Shown: in pieces, positions 1-11,287 of the stretch
Position numbering within the stretch: position 1 is the first letter of the stretch
Layout of the letters: each line of letters starts with the position of its first letter
Source of the DNA: Nocardia abscessus NBRC 100374
GTDB taxonomy: Bacteria; Actinomycetota; Actinomycetes; Mycobacteriales; Mycobacteriaceae
NCBI RefSeq assembly: GCF_000308455.1
Contig: NZ_BAFP01000104.1
Location: forward strand, 1-64,000
Direction: 5' to 3'
Length of the DNA stretch: 64,000 nucleotides
Program-made: the position numbers and the translations under genes
Notes under the pieces: model-generated
Told to the model about the DNA's origin: nothing
Databases searched by the model: none
The model's input: the letters and a program-made list of their open reading frames with translations, nothing else

Positions 1-93
1 CTCCCTCCTCCCCCCGCTCCGGCCAGACTCAGCTGCCTCTTACCTTCGGCCACTGACGGATTGCGTCCGGGTGCGCCCGTTAAGGTGCAGATC

Positions 94-888
94 ATGACCT
101 CCACCGAGCAAGCCGGGTACGTGACGACCGTCGACGGCGTCCTCCAGATCACCATCGCCACGTCCGCCAACGGCACGTCCATGGACTTCGCGGGCATCAA
201 CGCGGGCACCGCCGCGCTGCGGTCACTCGGCTCCGATGTGGGCGCGGTGCTGCTGCGGGGCACCGGCGCGAACTTCTGCGCGGGTGGTGACGTGCGCGGC
301 TTCGCCGCGGCGCAGGACCGCTCCGCGCACATTCACGGTCTGGCCACCGACCTGCACGAGTTCGTCCGCGCGCTGGACGCCGTCGCGGTCCCGGTGGTGG
401 CCGCGGTCCACGGTTGGGCGGCGGGGGCTGGTATGAGCCTGGTATGCCTGGCCGATATCGCCCTCGGCGGAGCGGGCACCAAGCTGCGCCCGGCCTATCC
501 CGGCATCGGCCTGAGCCCGGACGGCGGTATGTCCTGGACGCTGCCGCGCATCGTCGGGCGGGCGCGGGCGCGGGCGCGGGAAATCCTGCTCACCGACGCC
601 GTTCTGAACGCCGACGAGGCGGTGCGGCTGGGCGTGCTGAGCAGGCTGGTCCCCGACGACGAGATCGTCGAGGAGGCACAGCGGCTCGCCCGTGCCCTGG
701 CCAACGGACCGCGTTCCACTCACGCGAGCATCAAAGCACTGCTGCGGCAGTCGGATACCGCGCTGCTGAGCGATCAGCTCGACAGTGAGCGCGACGGCAT
801 CGCCGCGGCCGCGGGCTCGGCCGCGGGACGCGAGGGCGTCGACGCGTTCGTCGCGAAGCGCAAACCCGACTACGCCGGACTCGCCTGA
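94..888 (+). CDS. Enoyl-CoA hydratase/isomerase family protein (crotonase fold)
   Basis: A 264-residue crotonase-superfamily protein, the usual family length. The oxyanion-hole segment GTGANFCAGGDVRGF lies near residue 65, and GAGMSLVCLADIAL near residue 110 precedes the second half of the active site. The usual hydratase glutamates are absent. The segment GIGLSPDGGMSW near residue 140 carries an Asp instead, the pattern of PaaG-like or delta3-delta2 enoyl-CoA isomerases, so isomerase activity is more likely than hydration (inference). It should act on CoA thioesters in the cytoplasm. The ATG at 94 was chosen because an upstream TTG at 61 adds only a non-conserved 11-residue extension. It converges with the alpha/beta hydrolase gene, with a 7-bp gap. 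Confidence 0.85.
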   Translation: MTSTEQAGYVTTVDGVLQITIATSANGTSMDFAGINAGTAALRSLGSDVGAVLLRGTGANFCAGGDVRGFAAAQDRSAHIHGLATDLHEFVRALDAVAVPVVAAVHGWAAGAGMSLVCLADIALGGAGTKLRPAYPGIGLSPDGGMSWTLPRIVGRARARAREILLTDAVLNADEAVRLGVLSRLVPDDEIVEEAQRLARALANGPRSTHASIKALLRQSDTALLSDQLDSERDGIAAAAGSAAGREGVDAFVAKRKPDYAGLA

Positions 889-895
889 CCGAGTC

Positions 896-1759
896 TCACT
901 CCCGGGTCGAGAGCACGAATTTCGCCACCGCGTCGGTGAACGAGTCGTTGTCGTCACCGGCGGCGGTGTGCGCGGCGCCGCCGATCTCCACCAGCTGGGC
1001 GTGCGGCACCAGCCGCTGAAACGCCTCGGCGCCCTCGGCGCTCACCACGTCCGAGCGCATGCCGCGCACCAGCAGCACCGGGATGCGCAGCGCCCGCGCC
1101 GCGTCCTCCATCGGTTCGATCATCGCCGACGGGTCCTCCACCCGGTCGCTCAGCATGCCCGGATCCCAGTGCCAGTACCAGCGACCGTCACGCTCACGCA
1201 GGTTGCGCAGCAGGCCGTCGGTGTTCTTCGGCCTCGGGCGGTGCGGCAGATACTCGGCGACCGCGTCGGCCGCCTGTTCGAGGGTGTCGAAGCCGTCGCG
1301 ATGCTTGCCGAGGAAGTCGATCACCCGGGCGACCCCTTCGGGCTCGGGCCGGGTCACGATGTCGACGAGCACCAGAGCGCTGATCGCCTCCCCGCCGGGA
1401 CGCGCCGTGGCGAGCAGTCCGGTGACCCCGCCCATGCTGGCCCCGACGACCACCGCGGGCGCGCCCAGTTGTTCCAGCACCAGCAGAAGGTCATCGACCA
1501 TGGTCTCGCGCCGGTAGTCGCGATCCGGCGCCCACGCGCTGTCGCCGTGGCCGCGGGCGTCGACGGCGACCACCCGCATTCCCGACGCGCCGAGCCGCGC
1601 GCCGGTCTGCTTCCACGAGTGCCGGGTCTGCCCGCCACCGTGCAGGAAGACGACGAGCGGGCCGTCGACCGGACCGAACTGATCGGCGGCCAGCTCGATT
1701 CCGCCCGAACCGCGCAGCCGGAGCCGGGACGGTTCGAGAAGATAGTTCGCATTACTCAC
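896..1759 (-). CDS. Alpha/beta-fold hydrolase
   Basis: A 287-residue alpha/beta hydrolase. The oxyanion motif LHGGGQTRHSW is near residue 40, DARGHGDSAW near 68, the nucleophile elbow GASMGG near 107 and the probable catalytic His in GGAAHTAAGDD near 262. It has no signal peptide, so it is probably a cytoplasmic esterase, lipase-like enzyme or C-C hydrolase; the substrate cannot be read from sequence. It is monocistronic by context, converging with the enoyl-CoA hydratase-like gene and lying downstream of a small secreted-protein gene on the same strand. Confidence 0.85.
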   Translation of the reverse strand: MSNANYLLEPSRLRLRGSGGIELAADQFGPVDGPLVVFLHGGGQTRHSWKQTGARLGASGMRVVAVDARGHGDSAWAPDRDYRRETMVDDLLLVLEQLGAPAVVVGASMGGVTGLLATARPGGEAISALVLVDIVTRPEPEGVARVIDFLGKHRDGFDTLEQAADAVAEYLPHRPRPKNTDGLLRNLRERDGRWYWHWDPGMLSDRVEDPSAMIEPMEDAARALRIPVLLVRGMRSDVVSAEGAEAFQRLVPHAQLVEIGGAAHTAAGDDNDSFTDAVAKFVLSTRE

Positions 1760-1777
1760 GATCTGTAGGATCGCACA

Positions 1778-1797
1778 ACGCCGGTCCGCGCCGGCGT
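1778..1797 (-). terminator. Possible stem-loop terminator
   Basis: ACGCCGG (1778-1784) and CCGGCGT (1791-1797) form a 7-bp stem just past the stop of the small secreted-protein gene. There is no clear U-run, so termination is only suggested. Confidence 0.35.
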
Positions 1798-1817
1798 GAA
1801 CCCGCCGAATCGAGGGT

Positions 1818-2045
1818 TCAGCAGCCGAGATTGCCCACGAAGAACAGGCACGCGATCTTCGCGTTCACCGACGCGGAGATGGTGGAGGAGCCGCTGGAGG
1901 TGTACTCCTCGGCGACCGGAGCCGTCGTGGTCTCCGTGGCGGGCTCCAGCCGCAGGGGGGCCGCACCGGCGACGGCGGCGCCGCTGGTGAGCGCGGCGCA
2001 GAAAGCCAGGGTCGCGGTAGCGCCGCGGAGGGTGGTGTTGTGCAT
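1818..2045 (-). CDS. Small secreted protein of unknown function
   Basis: A 75-residue protein. The N-terminus begins MHNTTLRGATATLAF and continues as a hydrophobic stretch ending AVAGAAP, a typical Sec signal peptide with cleavage near residue 28. The mature part is about 47 residues, Thr/Ser-rich, and ends in a short hydrophobic segment with two cysteines (ACLFF and GNLGC) that could form one disulfide. The ATG at 2045 is chosen over an upstream start that would place charged residues ahead of the signal. It has an AGGAGCTC-like ribosome site. No family is recognised; small secreted peptides of this type are common in Nocardia. Confidence 0.65.
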   Translation of the reverse strand: MHNTTLRGATATLAFCAALTSGAAVAGAAPLRLEPATETTTAPVAEEYTSSGSSTISASVNAKIACLFFVGNLGC

Positions 2046-2098
2046 GGAAGAGCTCCTCACTCGTTTTCTCTCGGGTCGATCACACACAGACGCCCGAC

Positions 2099-2782
2099 TC
2101 AGGGCAGGCGCCAGTCAACCGGTTCGGCCCCCAGTTCGTCGAGCAGTTCGTTCACTCGCGAGAAGGGGCGGGAACCGAAGAACCCACGCGACGCCGACAG
2201 CGGCGACGGATGCGCGGACTCGATATAAGGAATCTCGGATTCGGCCAGCAGCGGCTTCAGCGTCGCGGCGTCGCGGCCCCACAGGATCGCCACCAACGGC
2301 TCGTCCCTGGCGACCAAGGCGCGAATCGCCTGATCAGTGACCGCCTCCCAGCCCTTGCCGCGGTGCGAGGCCGGCTTGCCCGGCGACACGGTGAGCACCC
2401 GGTTCAGCATCAGCACACCCTGGTCCGACCACGGGCTCAGGTCGCCGCAGGACGGCGTGGGGTGACCGAGATCCTTGCTGTATTCGGCGAAAATGTTGGC
2501 CAGGCTGCGCGGGATCGGCGAAACATCCGGCGCCACGGAGAAACTCAGACCCATCGGGTGGCCGGGCGTCGGGTAGGGATCCTGGCCGACGACGAGCACG
2601 CGCACCGCCTCGAACGGACGCTGAAAGGCTCGCAGGACGTTCTCACCGGACGGTAGGTAGCCACGGCCCGCGGCGTTCTCGGCACGAAGGAATTCGCCCA
2701 TGACGGAAATCCGATCCGCCACCGGCTCGAGTGCCTTCGCCCATCCCGGATCCATGATTTCCGACAGTGGTTTCGCGCCCAT
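2099..2782 (-). CDS. ung: Uracil-DNA glycosylase, family 1
   Basis: A 227-residue protein of normal Ung length. It excises uracil from DNA as the first step of base-excision repair. The catalytic motif GQDPYPTPGHPMGLSFSV, with the activating Asp, is near residue 68, and the DNA-intercalation motif HPSPLSASRGF is near 190. The N-terminus MGAKPLSEIMDPGWAKAL matches mycobacterial Ung. The longer open frame upstream is antisense spill into thiL, so the ATG at 2782 is used. It lies 11 bp downstream of thiL on the same strand and is probably co-transcribed with it, as in mycobacteria. Confidence 0.95.
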   Translation of the reverse strand: MGAKPLSEIMDPGWAKALEPVADRISVMGEFLRAENAAGRGYLPSGENVLRAFQRPFEAVRVLVVGQDPYPTPGHPMGLSFSVAPDVSPIPRSLANIFAEYSKDLGHPTPSCGDLSPWSDQGVLMLNRVLTVSPGKPASHRGKGWEAVTDQAIRALVARDEPLVAILWGRDAATLKPLLAESEIPYIESAHPSPLSASRGFFGSRPFSRVNELLDELGAEPVDWRLP

Positions 2783-2793
2783 GACCGCACAAC

Positions 2794-3795
2794 TTAGCGT
2801 GGTTCGCGGTCGGCTGACGAGTCCGCCCCGGTGAACGATTCCCAGCCGCCGTCGCCGGTCTGTGCCACGCCGTCGACCGTGAGCCCGCGACCGGCCACAA
2901 CCCGCCCGATCGCGACCCATCCAGGGGGAAGCGGGTGGCCCGGCGCCCATGCGCCCGCGAAGGCATGGTCCTCGCCGCCGGTCAGGATCCATTGAGCCGC
3001 ATCGGCATCCAGCCGAGCGGCGATTCGTTCCAGCGCCGGGTCACGCAGCGCGGACGAATCCAGATCGATGCCGACGCCCGACGCCGCGGCGATGTGCCCC
3101 AGGTCCGCGAGCAGGCCGTCGGACACGTCGGTCAGCGCGTGCGGCCCGAGAGCGGGCGCGGGATCCGAATCTTCGCTCGCCCCGCGGCGCAGCGCGTCCA
3201 GCACCATCGCGTACGGCGGCTGCGGAACGCGATGCGCGGCGAGCGCTTCCGCGACCTCCGGGCCGGTCACCCCGGCCGTGAAGGCGTCCAATCCCGCGGC
3301 CGACCAGCCGAGTCGTCCCGCCACCGCGACGATGTCGCCCGCGCGCGCACCGGATCTGGTGATGGCCGCGCCGCACGGATCGCCGAACGCGGTGACGGAG
3401 ATGACCAGCTCGCGACTGCGCACCAGGTCACCCCCGGCGATGGACGCGCCTGCCCTGGCGGCCTCGGCCCACATGCCGTCCGCGAGCCCGTCGATCACCT
3501 CCAGCGGAGTGTCGGCCGGGCAGCCGAGGGCGACGACGAAGGCGGTCGGCGTCGCACCCATGGCGACCACGTCGGCGGCGTTCTGCGCGATCGCCTTGCG
3601 GCCGACGTCCTCGGGGCTGGACCAGTCCAGACGGAAGTGCCGGTCCTGCACGAGCATGTCGGTGGTCACCACGAACCGGCCGTCCGGCGCCGCGACCAGC
3701 GCCGCGTCGTCGCCGGGACCGAGCAGCACGCCCGGCGCTTGCGTCCGGCCCGCGTTGATGCGGTCGATCAGCGCGAACTCCCCTAGTTCACGCAC
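2794..3795 (-). CDS. thiL: Thiamine-monophosphate kinase
   Basis: A 333-residue enzyme that phosphorylates thiamine monophosphate to thiamine diphosphate using ATP. Family motifs are present: GPGDDAALVAAPDGR near residue 28, AQNAADVVAMGATP near 70, GGDLVRSRELVISVTAFG near 115, and LTDVSDGLLADLGHIAAASG near 215. The open frame continues far upstream, but that part is the low-complexity shadow of the divergent DUF3515 gene. The GTG at 3795, giving VRELGEFALIDR, matches the usual ThiL N-terminus and has GAGGA just upstream. It is first in a thiL-ung operon. Confidence 0.92.
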   Translation of the reverse strand: MRELGEFALIDRINAGRTQAPGVLLGPGDDAALVAAPDGRFVVTTDMLVQDRHFRLDWSSPEDVGRKAIAQNAADVVAMGATPTAFVVALGCPADTPLEVIDGLADGMWAEAARAGASIAGGDLVRSRELVISVTAFGDPCGAAITRSGARAGDIVAVAGRLGWSAAGLDAFTAGVTGPEVAEALAAHRVPQPPYAMVLDALRRGASEDSDPAPALGPHALTDVSDGLLADLGHIAAASGVGIDLDSSALRDPALERIAARLDADAAQWILTGGEDHAFAGAWAPGHPLPPGWVAIGRVVAGRGLTVDGVAQTGDGGWESFTGADSSADREPR

Positions 3796-3973
3796 TGTCC
3801 TCGGACCGCTACTGGCGCTGATGACCGATCCTTTCCGGCGCGCTGCTTGCTGGAATGCGCCCGACGGTACCCTTTCGGAGGCACTCGAGTACCACCGGGC
3901 CGGTCCACCGTTGCCGCCGCTGCGCGGCCACCGGCCGGAGCACCGACGCGCGAACGAGAAAGGATCGGTGAGC

Positions 3974-4798
3974 ATGGCGGCGGATTCGCCGGACCGCGAA
4001 TCGGCGGAGCCCCGGGACGAACACCCGGAAGCCGCGGCCGAATCCCGGAAGTCCGAGAGCACGGAGCATCCGGCGGGTAGCGCAGACGCCGCTCCCACCG
4101 CCGCGGCACCGGACAGCGACGTCGAAGACAGCGACGCTGAGAACCCAGCCGCAGCCGACGACAGCGACGCCGAGGCCCCTCCCGCCGCAGCCGACAACAG
4201 CGACGCCGACGACCCGGCCGCCGCAGCCGACGAGCCGGACAACCCGCCCGAGTCGGCCACTGCACATCAGTACTCGCCCGCGATCATCGCGACCGCCGTG
4301 GCGCTTCCCGTCGTGCTCGTCGTCGCGGTGCTGGTAGCCGCCGTGCTCGCGCGCCGCGCACCCGTCGAACGGGAACCGCTGGTGCTCGGTCCGGTTCCTG
4401 CCCCGGCGGCCGAAGGCCCGGCCTGTGCCGCCCTGCTTCCCGCGCTGCCCGCGGACCTGGGCGAGTTCACCAAATCGACGCTGGTCGAGCCCGCTCCGCC
4501 CGCCACCCGCGCATGGCAGCGCACCGAAGGCGGCGACGCGATCGTCCTGCGCTGCGGATTGGATCGCCCACTGGAGTTCAACCGCGCCTCGCCGTTGCAG
4601 GTCGTGAACGGCGTGCAGTGGTTCGAGGTCCGCGACCAGACCGCCGAGGTGAGCACCTGGTTCGCGGTCGACCGGGCGACCTACGTGGCCCTCACCGTCC
4701 CCGACGGCTCGGGTCCCACGCCGCTGCAAGAAGTCTCCGACACCATCACCGCGCACCTCCCGGCCCAGCCGATCGACCCGGGACCGCTGCCCAACTGA
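3974..4798 (+). CDS. DUF3515 membrane-anchored protein with acidic low-complexity N-terminus
   Basis: A 274-residue protein. Residues 1-96 are a low-complexity Ala/Asp/Glu/Ser region with repeated DSDAE-type units. One transmembrane helix (about residues 98-124) is followed by RR, then a DUF3515 domain of about 140 residues with two conserved cysteines. The topology implies a cytoplasmic acidic tail and an external DUF3515 domain. The function of DUF3515 is unknown; the gene sits between thiL and ddl, as in mycobacteria (Rv2980). The ATG at 3974 has AGAAAGGA 9-10 bp upstream; a GTG at 3968 is possible. Most homologues lack so long an acidic tail. Confidence 0.8.
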   Translation: MAADSPDRESAEPRDEHPEAAAESRKSESTEHPAGSADAAPTAAAPDSDVEDSDAENPAAADDSDAEAPPAAADNSDADDPAAAADEPDNPPESATAHQYSPAIIATAVALPVVLVVAVLVAAVLARRAPVEREPLVLGPVPAPAAEGPACAALLPALPADLGEFTKSTLVEPAPPATRAWQRTEGGDAIVLRCGLDRPLEFNRASPLQVVNGVQWFEVRDQTAEVSTWFAVDRATYVALTVPDGSGPTPLQEVSDTITAHLPAQPIDPGPLPN

Positions 4799-4974
4799 CG
4801 CGGAGGGCGTAGGGCGATCCCCGCGAAGAAGTCAGGGGCAACCCGTCCTGGCCGACCGCCGGGCGCTTGCCGAAATCGAGCCGGGCCCGGTGCCCGAAAT
4901 CCGGGACCGATCCACCGACCTGTGGCCGGACTAGGTCACCGACCTGGTGTTCGCACGACTGCGACCGGGCGGCG
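4799..4974. other. Intergenic region between convergent DUF3515 and ddlA genes
   Basis: 176 bp with no intact gene. One plus-strand frame reads LAEIEPGPVPEIRD..DLWPD, a stop (4932-4934), then VTDLVFARLRPGG, which could be the eroded end of a lost gene, but this is weak. Confidence 0.3.
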
Positions 4975-6078
4975 TCAACGCAGGCCGGTGCCGCGGGCGA
5001 GCGCGGTTTCGATCAGGGTGGAGACCAGTGCGGCGTAATCGATGCCGGTGGCCTCCCACATGCGCGGGTACATGGAGATCGCCGTGAAGCCGGGCATGGT
5101 GTTGATCTCGTTGATCACCGGTCCCTGCTCGGTGACGAAGAAATCGACCCGGGCCAGGCCTTGGCAGTCGAGAGCTCCGAAGGCGCGCACGGCCAGTTCC
5201 CGGATCCGGTCGGAGACCTCGTCGTCCAGCTTCGCGGGGACGTCGAATTCACAGACGTCGTCGAGGTATTTGGTATCGAAGTCGTAGAACTCGGGGCTCG
5301 CGGCGGTGGTGCCGGTCTCCGGCATCCGGATCTCCGCCACCACGCTCGCCTCGACCCGGCCGTCCGGGAATTCCAGCACCCCGCACTCCACTTCGCGTCC
5401 GACGATGCCCGCTTCCACGATCACCTTCGGGTCGTGCGCGCGCGCCGCGGCGATGGCCGCGTCCAGCTCGTTCCAGTCGGTCACTCTGGTGATGCCGATC
5501 GACGATCCGCCCCGGGCCGGCTTGACGAACACCGGCAGTCCAAGGCGCGCCCGATCCGCCTCGGCGAGCGTGGCGGTGCCGGGGCGCAGCACTACTTGCA
5601 TGCCGATCGGCAGCCCTTCCGCCGCGAGCAGCTTCTTGGTGAATTCCTTGTCCATGCCCGCCGCGCTGGCCAGCACCCCGGGCCCGACATAGGGAATTCC
5701 GGCGAGCTCGAGCATCCCCTGCAGCGTGCCGTCCTCACCGAACGGTCCGTGCAGGATCGGGAACACCACGTCCACCGAGCCGAGAGCGGCGCTCGGGTCG
5801 TCGAGGGCGATCAGGGCCCCCGAGCGGCTCGGATCAGCGGCCAGGGTCAGCGCCGTGCCGGTGGCATCCACCGACGGCAGGGCTCGATCGTGGATACCGA
5901 GCGCGGCCACGTCCGAACCGCCCAGCACCCAGCTGCCCTCGGCGGTGATGCCGATCGGCACCACCTCGTACTTCTCCTGATCCAGGTGACGCAGCACGCT
6001 ACCGGCCGATACGCAGGACACGGCGTGCTCGTTACTGCGCCCGCCGAAGACCACAGCCACCCTGATCCGGTTCGTCAT
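4975..6078 (-). CDS. ddlA: D-alanine--D-alanine ligase
   Basis: A 367-residue ATP-grasp ligase that makes the D-Ala-D-Ala dipeptide for peptidoglycan in the cytoplasm. The N-terminal VAVVFGGRSNEHAVS motif is near residue 7, HGPFGEDGTLQGMLE near 110, the ATP-grasp loop VKPARGGSSIGITRV near 185 and the C-terminal EINTMPGFTAISMYP near 320. The ATG at 6078 gives MTNRIRVAVVFGG, the family start. It lies 88 bp downstream of gpsA on the same strand, the order found in mycobacteria (Rv2981c-Rv2982c). A drug-insensitive Ala/Ser exchange cannot be judged by eye. Confidence 0.95.
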   Translation of the reverse strand: MTNRIRVAVVFGGRSNEHAVSCVSAGSVLRHLDQEKYEVVPIGITAEGSWVLGGSDVAALGIHDRALPSVDATGTALTLAADPSRSGALIALDDPSAALGSVDVVFPILHGPFGEDGTLQGMLELAGIPYVGPGVLASAAGMDKEFTKKLLAAEGLPIGMQVVLRPGTATLAEADRARLGLPVFVKPARGGSSIGITRVTDWNELDAAIAAARAHDPKVIVEAGIVGREVECGVLEFPDGRVEASVVAEIRMPETGTTAASPEFYDFDTKYLDDVCEFDVPAKLDDEVSDRIRELAVRAFGALDCQGLARVDFFVTEQGPVINEINTMPGFTAISMYPRMWEATGIDYAALVSTLIETALARGTGLR

Positions 6079-6166
6079 GCTCCGAACCGTACCCGTTTCG
6101 GTCCGCACTTCCACGGCTGACCGTCCCGGACAGTGCGGCCCGCGCACACGCCGGACCGGAGCCGGA

Positions 6167-7162
6167 TCACTCCGGCTTCATCCGCCGCCCGAGCAGGTTG
6201 CCGACGGCTTCGCGCACGGAGAGCCCTTCGTGGCAGACCTGGTGCACCGAGGTCGTCAACGGCATCTCGACGCCGTGCCGCTCGGCCAGCGCACGCACCG
6301 ATGTGCAGGACTTCACACCCTCGGCCACCTGGCCATGAGTGGCCGACTGGGCGGCTTCCATGGACCCGCCCGCACCGAGCACGTGCCCGAAGGACCGGTT
6401 GCGCGACAGCGGAGAGGTGCAGGTGGCGACCAGGTCCCCGACTCCGGCCAGACCGGCGAGCGTCACCGGTTCCGCGCCCAGGGCCACCCCGAGCCGGATG
6501 ATCTCGGCGAGTCCACGGGTGATCAGGCTGGCGATCGAGTTGTCGCCCAGGCCCATTCCCGACGCGATGCCGCAGGCGAGCGCGATGACGTTCTTGCACG
6601 CGCCGCCGATCTCGCAGCCGACCACATCGGTGTTGGTGTAGGGCCGGAAGTATCCGGTCGCGCTGGCGTGCTGCACCGCGACCGCGCGCGCGCCGTCCGA
6701 GCAGGCGATCACGGTGGCGGCGGGCTGTCCCACCGCGATCTCGCGCGCCAGGTTCGGCCCGGACAGCACCGCGATCCGGCTCTCGTCGGCCCCCGTGACC
6801 TCCCCGATCACCTGACTCATCCGCAGCAGCGTGCCGGTCTCGATCCCTTTGGCCAGGCTCAGCAGCGTGGCATCGGCCGGAATCAATCCCTTCCACTCCG
6901 CGAGGTTCGCGCGCAGGGACTGCGACGGCACCGCCAGCACCACGATGTCGGCTCGTTCCAGCGCCACCGCCGGGTCATGGGTCGCCGCGATCGGCGGCAG
7001 CGGAATATCCGACAGGTAATCGGGATTGCGATGTTCGGAGGCCAGCGCCGCGGCGACCTCGGGCCGACGGGCCCAGATCGTGACCTCGGTTCCCGCGTCC
7101 GCCAACACCTTCGCGAACGCGGTGCCCCACGATCCCGCGCCCAGCACTGCCGCCCTCGTCAT
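6167..7162 (-). CDS. gpsA: Glycerol-3-phosphate dehydrogenase [NAD(P)+]
   Basis: A 331-residue cytosolic enzyme that reduces dihydroxyacetone phosphate to sn-glycerol-3-phosphate for phospholipid synthesis. The dinucleotide-binding motif LGAGSWGTAFAKVLAD starts at residue 5. The catalytic-lysine segment CKNVIALACGIASGMGLGDN is near 190, followed by the conserved RGLAEI. The ATG at 7162 is 31 bp from the divergent fbiD start, so the two promoters must overlap. It is upstream of ddlA, probably in one operon. Confidence 0.95.
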   Translation of the reverse strand: MTRAAVLGAGSWGTAFAKVLADAGTEVTIWARRPEVAAALASEHRNPDYLSDIPLPPIAATHDPAVALERADIVVLAVPSQSLRANLAEWKGLIPADATLLSLAKGIETGTLLRMSQVIGEVTGADESRIAVLSGPNLAREIAVGQPAATVIACSDGARAVAVQHASATGYFRPYTNTDVVGCEIGGACKNVIALACGIASGMGLGDNSIASLITRGLAEIIRLGVALGAEPVTLAGLAGVGDLVATCTSPLSRNRSFGHVLGAGGSMEAAQSATHGQVAEGVKSCTSVRALAERHGVEMPLTTSVHQVCHEGLSVREAVGNLLGRRMKPE

Positions 7163-7193
7163 CAGCCCAATATGCCATGGAAGGATTGGTCGC

Positions 7194-7877
7194 ATGCGCC
7201 CGCACGCCGTGCATGCCGTGATCGCGGTCAAGAGCCTCGATCGGGCCAAGAGCCGACTGGCCGACCGGCTGCGCCCGGAGCACCGGGCGCGGCTGGTGCT
7301 GGCCATGCTCGCCGACACCGTGACCGCCACGGCGGCGGTCGGCGCGGTTGTCTCCATCACCGTGGTCACGCCTGATCCCGCGGTCGCGGACCTGGCCCGC
7401 ACGCTGGGCGCGCACGTCCATCCGGAACCGCGCCAGTCACAGGCCGACGGGCTGAACCTCGCCCTGGCCGCCACCGCCGACGCGTTGCGCGGTGCGCACG
7501 GGCCGATCGATCTGCTGGCTCTCCAAGCCGATCTGCCCGCGCTGCGACCGGAAGAATTGTCGGAGATGCTCGCCGCCGCTCCGCGCGGACTGCGCTCGAT
7601 CGTGGTCGACTATGAGGGCAGCGGCACCGCCGCGCTCGTGGTCCGCGACCCGGTCGGCGCGCTCGACCCCCGTTTCGGTCCCGGGTCGGCGCGCAGCCAC
7701 ATCGATGCGGGCGCGGTCGATCTCAGTGGAGACTGGCCCGGGCTGCGTCTGGACGTCGACACCGCCGACGATCTGGACCGCGCGGTGGCGCTGGGAGCCG
7801 GAAACGCGACCCGTGCTGTCCTGCACGACATCGGCTGGCCGGGCGGTGTTCACGAACCCGTTCCACACGTGTGCTAG
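7194..7877 (+). CDS. fbiD: Phosphoenolpyruvate/2-phospho-lactate guanylyltransferase (coenzyme F420 biosynthesis)
   Basis: A 227-residue CofC/FbiD family protein. In actinobacteria it activates phosphoenolpyruvate with GTP for the first step of F420 side-chain assembly. The N-terminal AVIAVKSLDRAKSRLADRL is the family nucleotide-binding signature. LLALQADLPAL near residue 107 supplies metal-binding Asp residues, and the C-terminal LDVDTADDLDRAV motif is near 185. The same neighbourhood (gpsA upstream, ppk downstream) holds Rv2983 in M. tuberculosis. The ATG at 7194 is used; the upstream in-frame extension overlaps gpsA. A split-barrel FDOR-type protein (15064-15564) lies 7 kb away. Confidence 0.9.
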   Translation: MRPHAVHAVIAVKSLDRAKSRLADRLRPEHRARLVLAMLADTVTATAAVGAVVSITVVTPDPAVADLARTLGAHVHPEPRQSQADGLNLALAATADALRGAHGPIDLLALQADLPALRPEELSEMLAAAPRGLRSIVVDYEGSGTAALVVRDPVGALDPRFGPGSARSHIDAGAVDLSGDWPGLRLDVDTADDLDRAVALGAGNATRAVLHDIGWPGGVHEPVPHVC

Positions 7878-7960
7878 CCGGTCGCCATAGTGCAGTGAGA
7901 CACACATCAATCCCGATCGCAGGATGCACACCCGGTGTCCGGTAAGGGATGATCGTTGGC

Positions 7961-10122
<2,162 letters not shown>

Positions 10123-10126
<4 letters not shown>

Positions 10127-11085
10127 ACGCCAGGACGGGGTTCGAACAGGAGGGGGGCCCGTTCTGGGATCCCCGCATCACTGCCAATATCCACGCCGCA
10201 GGCGCAGTGCTGTGGCGTACCACGGCGGGGGGCGCGATCGAGATCGCGCTCGTCCACCGGCCCAAGTACGAGGATTGGTCACTGCCGAAGGGCAAGCTCG
10301 ACCCGGGCGAGACACCGATACTCGCCGCGGTCCGCGAAGTCCGGGAGGAGACCGGTCTGGAGTCCAGGCTCGGCCGCTACCTCGGTCACGTCACCTACCC
10401 GATTCCGGGCCATCGCAAGCTGAAGCGGGTCGACTACTGGGCAGCCGAACTGGTGAGCGGGGAGTTCACCGCCAACTCCGAGGTCGACCTGCTCAGTTGG
10501 CATCCCCTCGACCGGGTGATGGACCAGCTGTCGTACCCGATGGATCGTCAGGTGGTGCGCGCCTTCACCCGGCTGCCCGCGCGCACGAAGACTCTCCTGC
10601 TCGTGCGGCACGGCAAAGCAGGCCGCAGGGACCGCTACCACGGTCCCGACGAACTGCGTCCGCTCGACCGCGAGGGCGAGGGGCAGGCGCGGGCGCTGGT
10701 GGCGAATCTGTTGGCGTTCGGCGCATCCGAGGTCTACTCGGCGGATCCGTTGCGCTGCGTGCAAACCGTAGCGCCGCTGGCCGAGAAGCTCGGCATCGAA
10801 ATCCACACGGAGCCTTTGTTTTCCGAGTCCGGGTACGCCGAACAGCCCGACGGGGCCGGGGAACGTCTTCGAGCCCTGGTGTCGGACAGTGCCGTTCGCG
10901 TCGTCTGCAGTCAGGGCAAGGTGATCCCGGATCTGCTGAGTGGGCTGGCCGACCGCGACGGCCTCGCGCTGCCGTCGGCGCGCAATCGCAAGGGCAGTGT
11001 GTGGGTGCTGTCGTTCGCCGGCCCGCGCTTGGTGGCCGCCGACCATCTGGATCGATCGCTGTCAGCCTACGTCGTGCCGTCCTGA
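10123..11085 (+). CDS. mutT1: MutT1-type Nudix hydrolase fused to histidine phosphatase domain
   Basis: A 320-residue two-domain protein. Residues 20-150 are a Nudix domain with the box GKLDPGETPILAAVREVREE near residue 62. From about residue 155 comes a histidine-phosphatase (phosphoglycerate-mutase-like) domain starting LLVRHGKAGRRDRYHG. In mycobacteria this architecture (Rv2985) hydrolyses 8-oxo-GTP, diadenosine polyphosphates and related nucleotides. The GTG start overlaps the ppk stop (GTGA), so both proteins are probably made in coupled fashion. Confidence 0.93.
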
Positions 11086-11190
11086 TACGCAGGCAGCCGG
11101 GCTGTAAACCCACGCGTCGGCGGGCGGCCGCACGCGTCGATCGGCCACGGCGAACGCGGCCAGGCGGTCACGGTGAGAGGGCAGGCGAAA

Positions 11191-11217
11191 ACGGCCCCGG
11201 GTGTCTCCCGGGGCCGT
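11191..11217 (-). terminator. Rho-independent terminator of hupB
   Basis: A perfect 11-bp stem, ACGGCCCCGGG/CCCGGGGCCGT, with a 5-nt loop. On the minus strand it is followed by TTTT. It lies 71 bp past the hupB stop. Confidence 0.8.
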
Positions 11218-11287
11218 CTCGACGTTGAGGCGAATGGGCCCAGTCGTGGGGCCGCGCATTCGGCGCCGATCCGGCGGTGGCTCGAGA

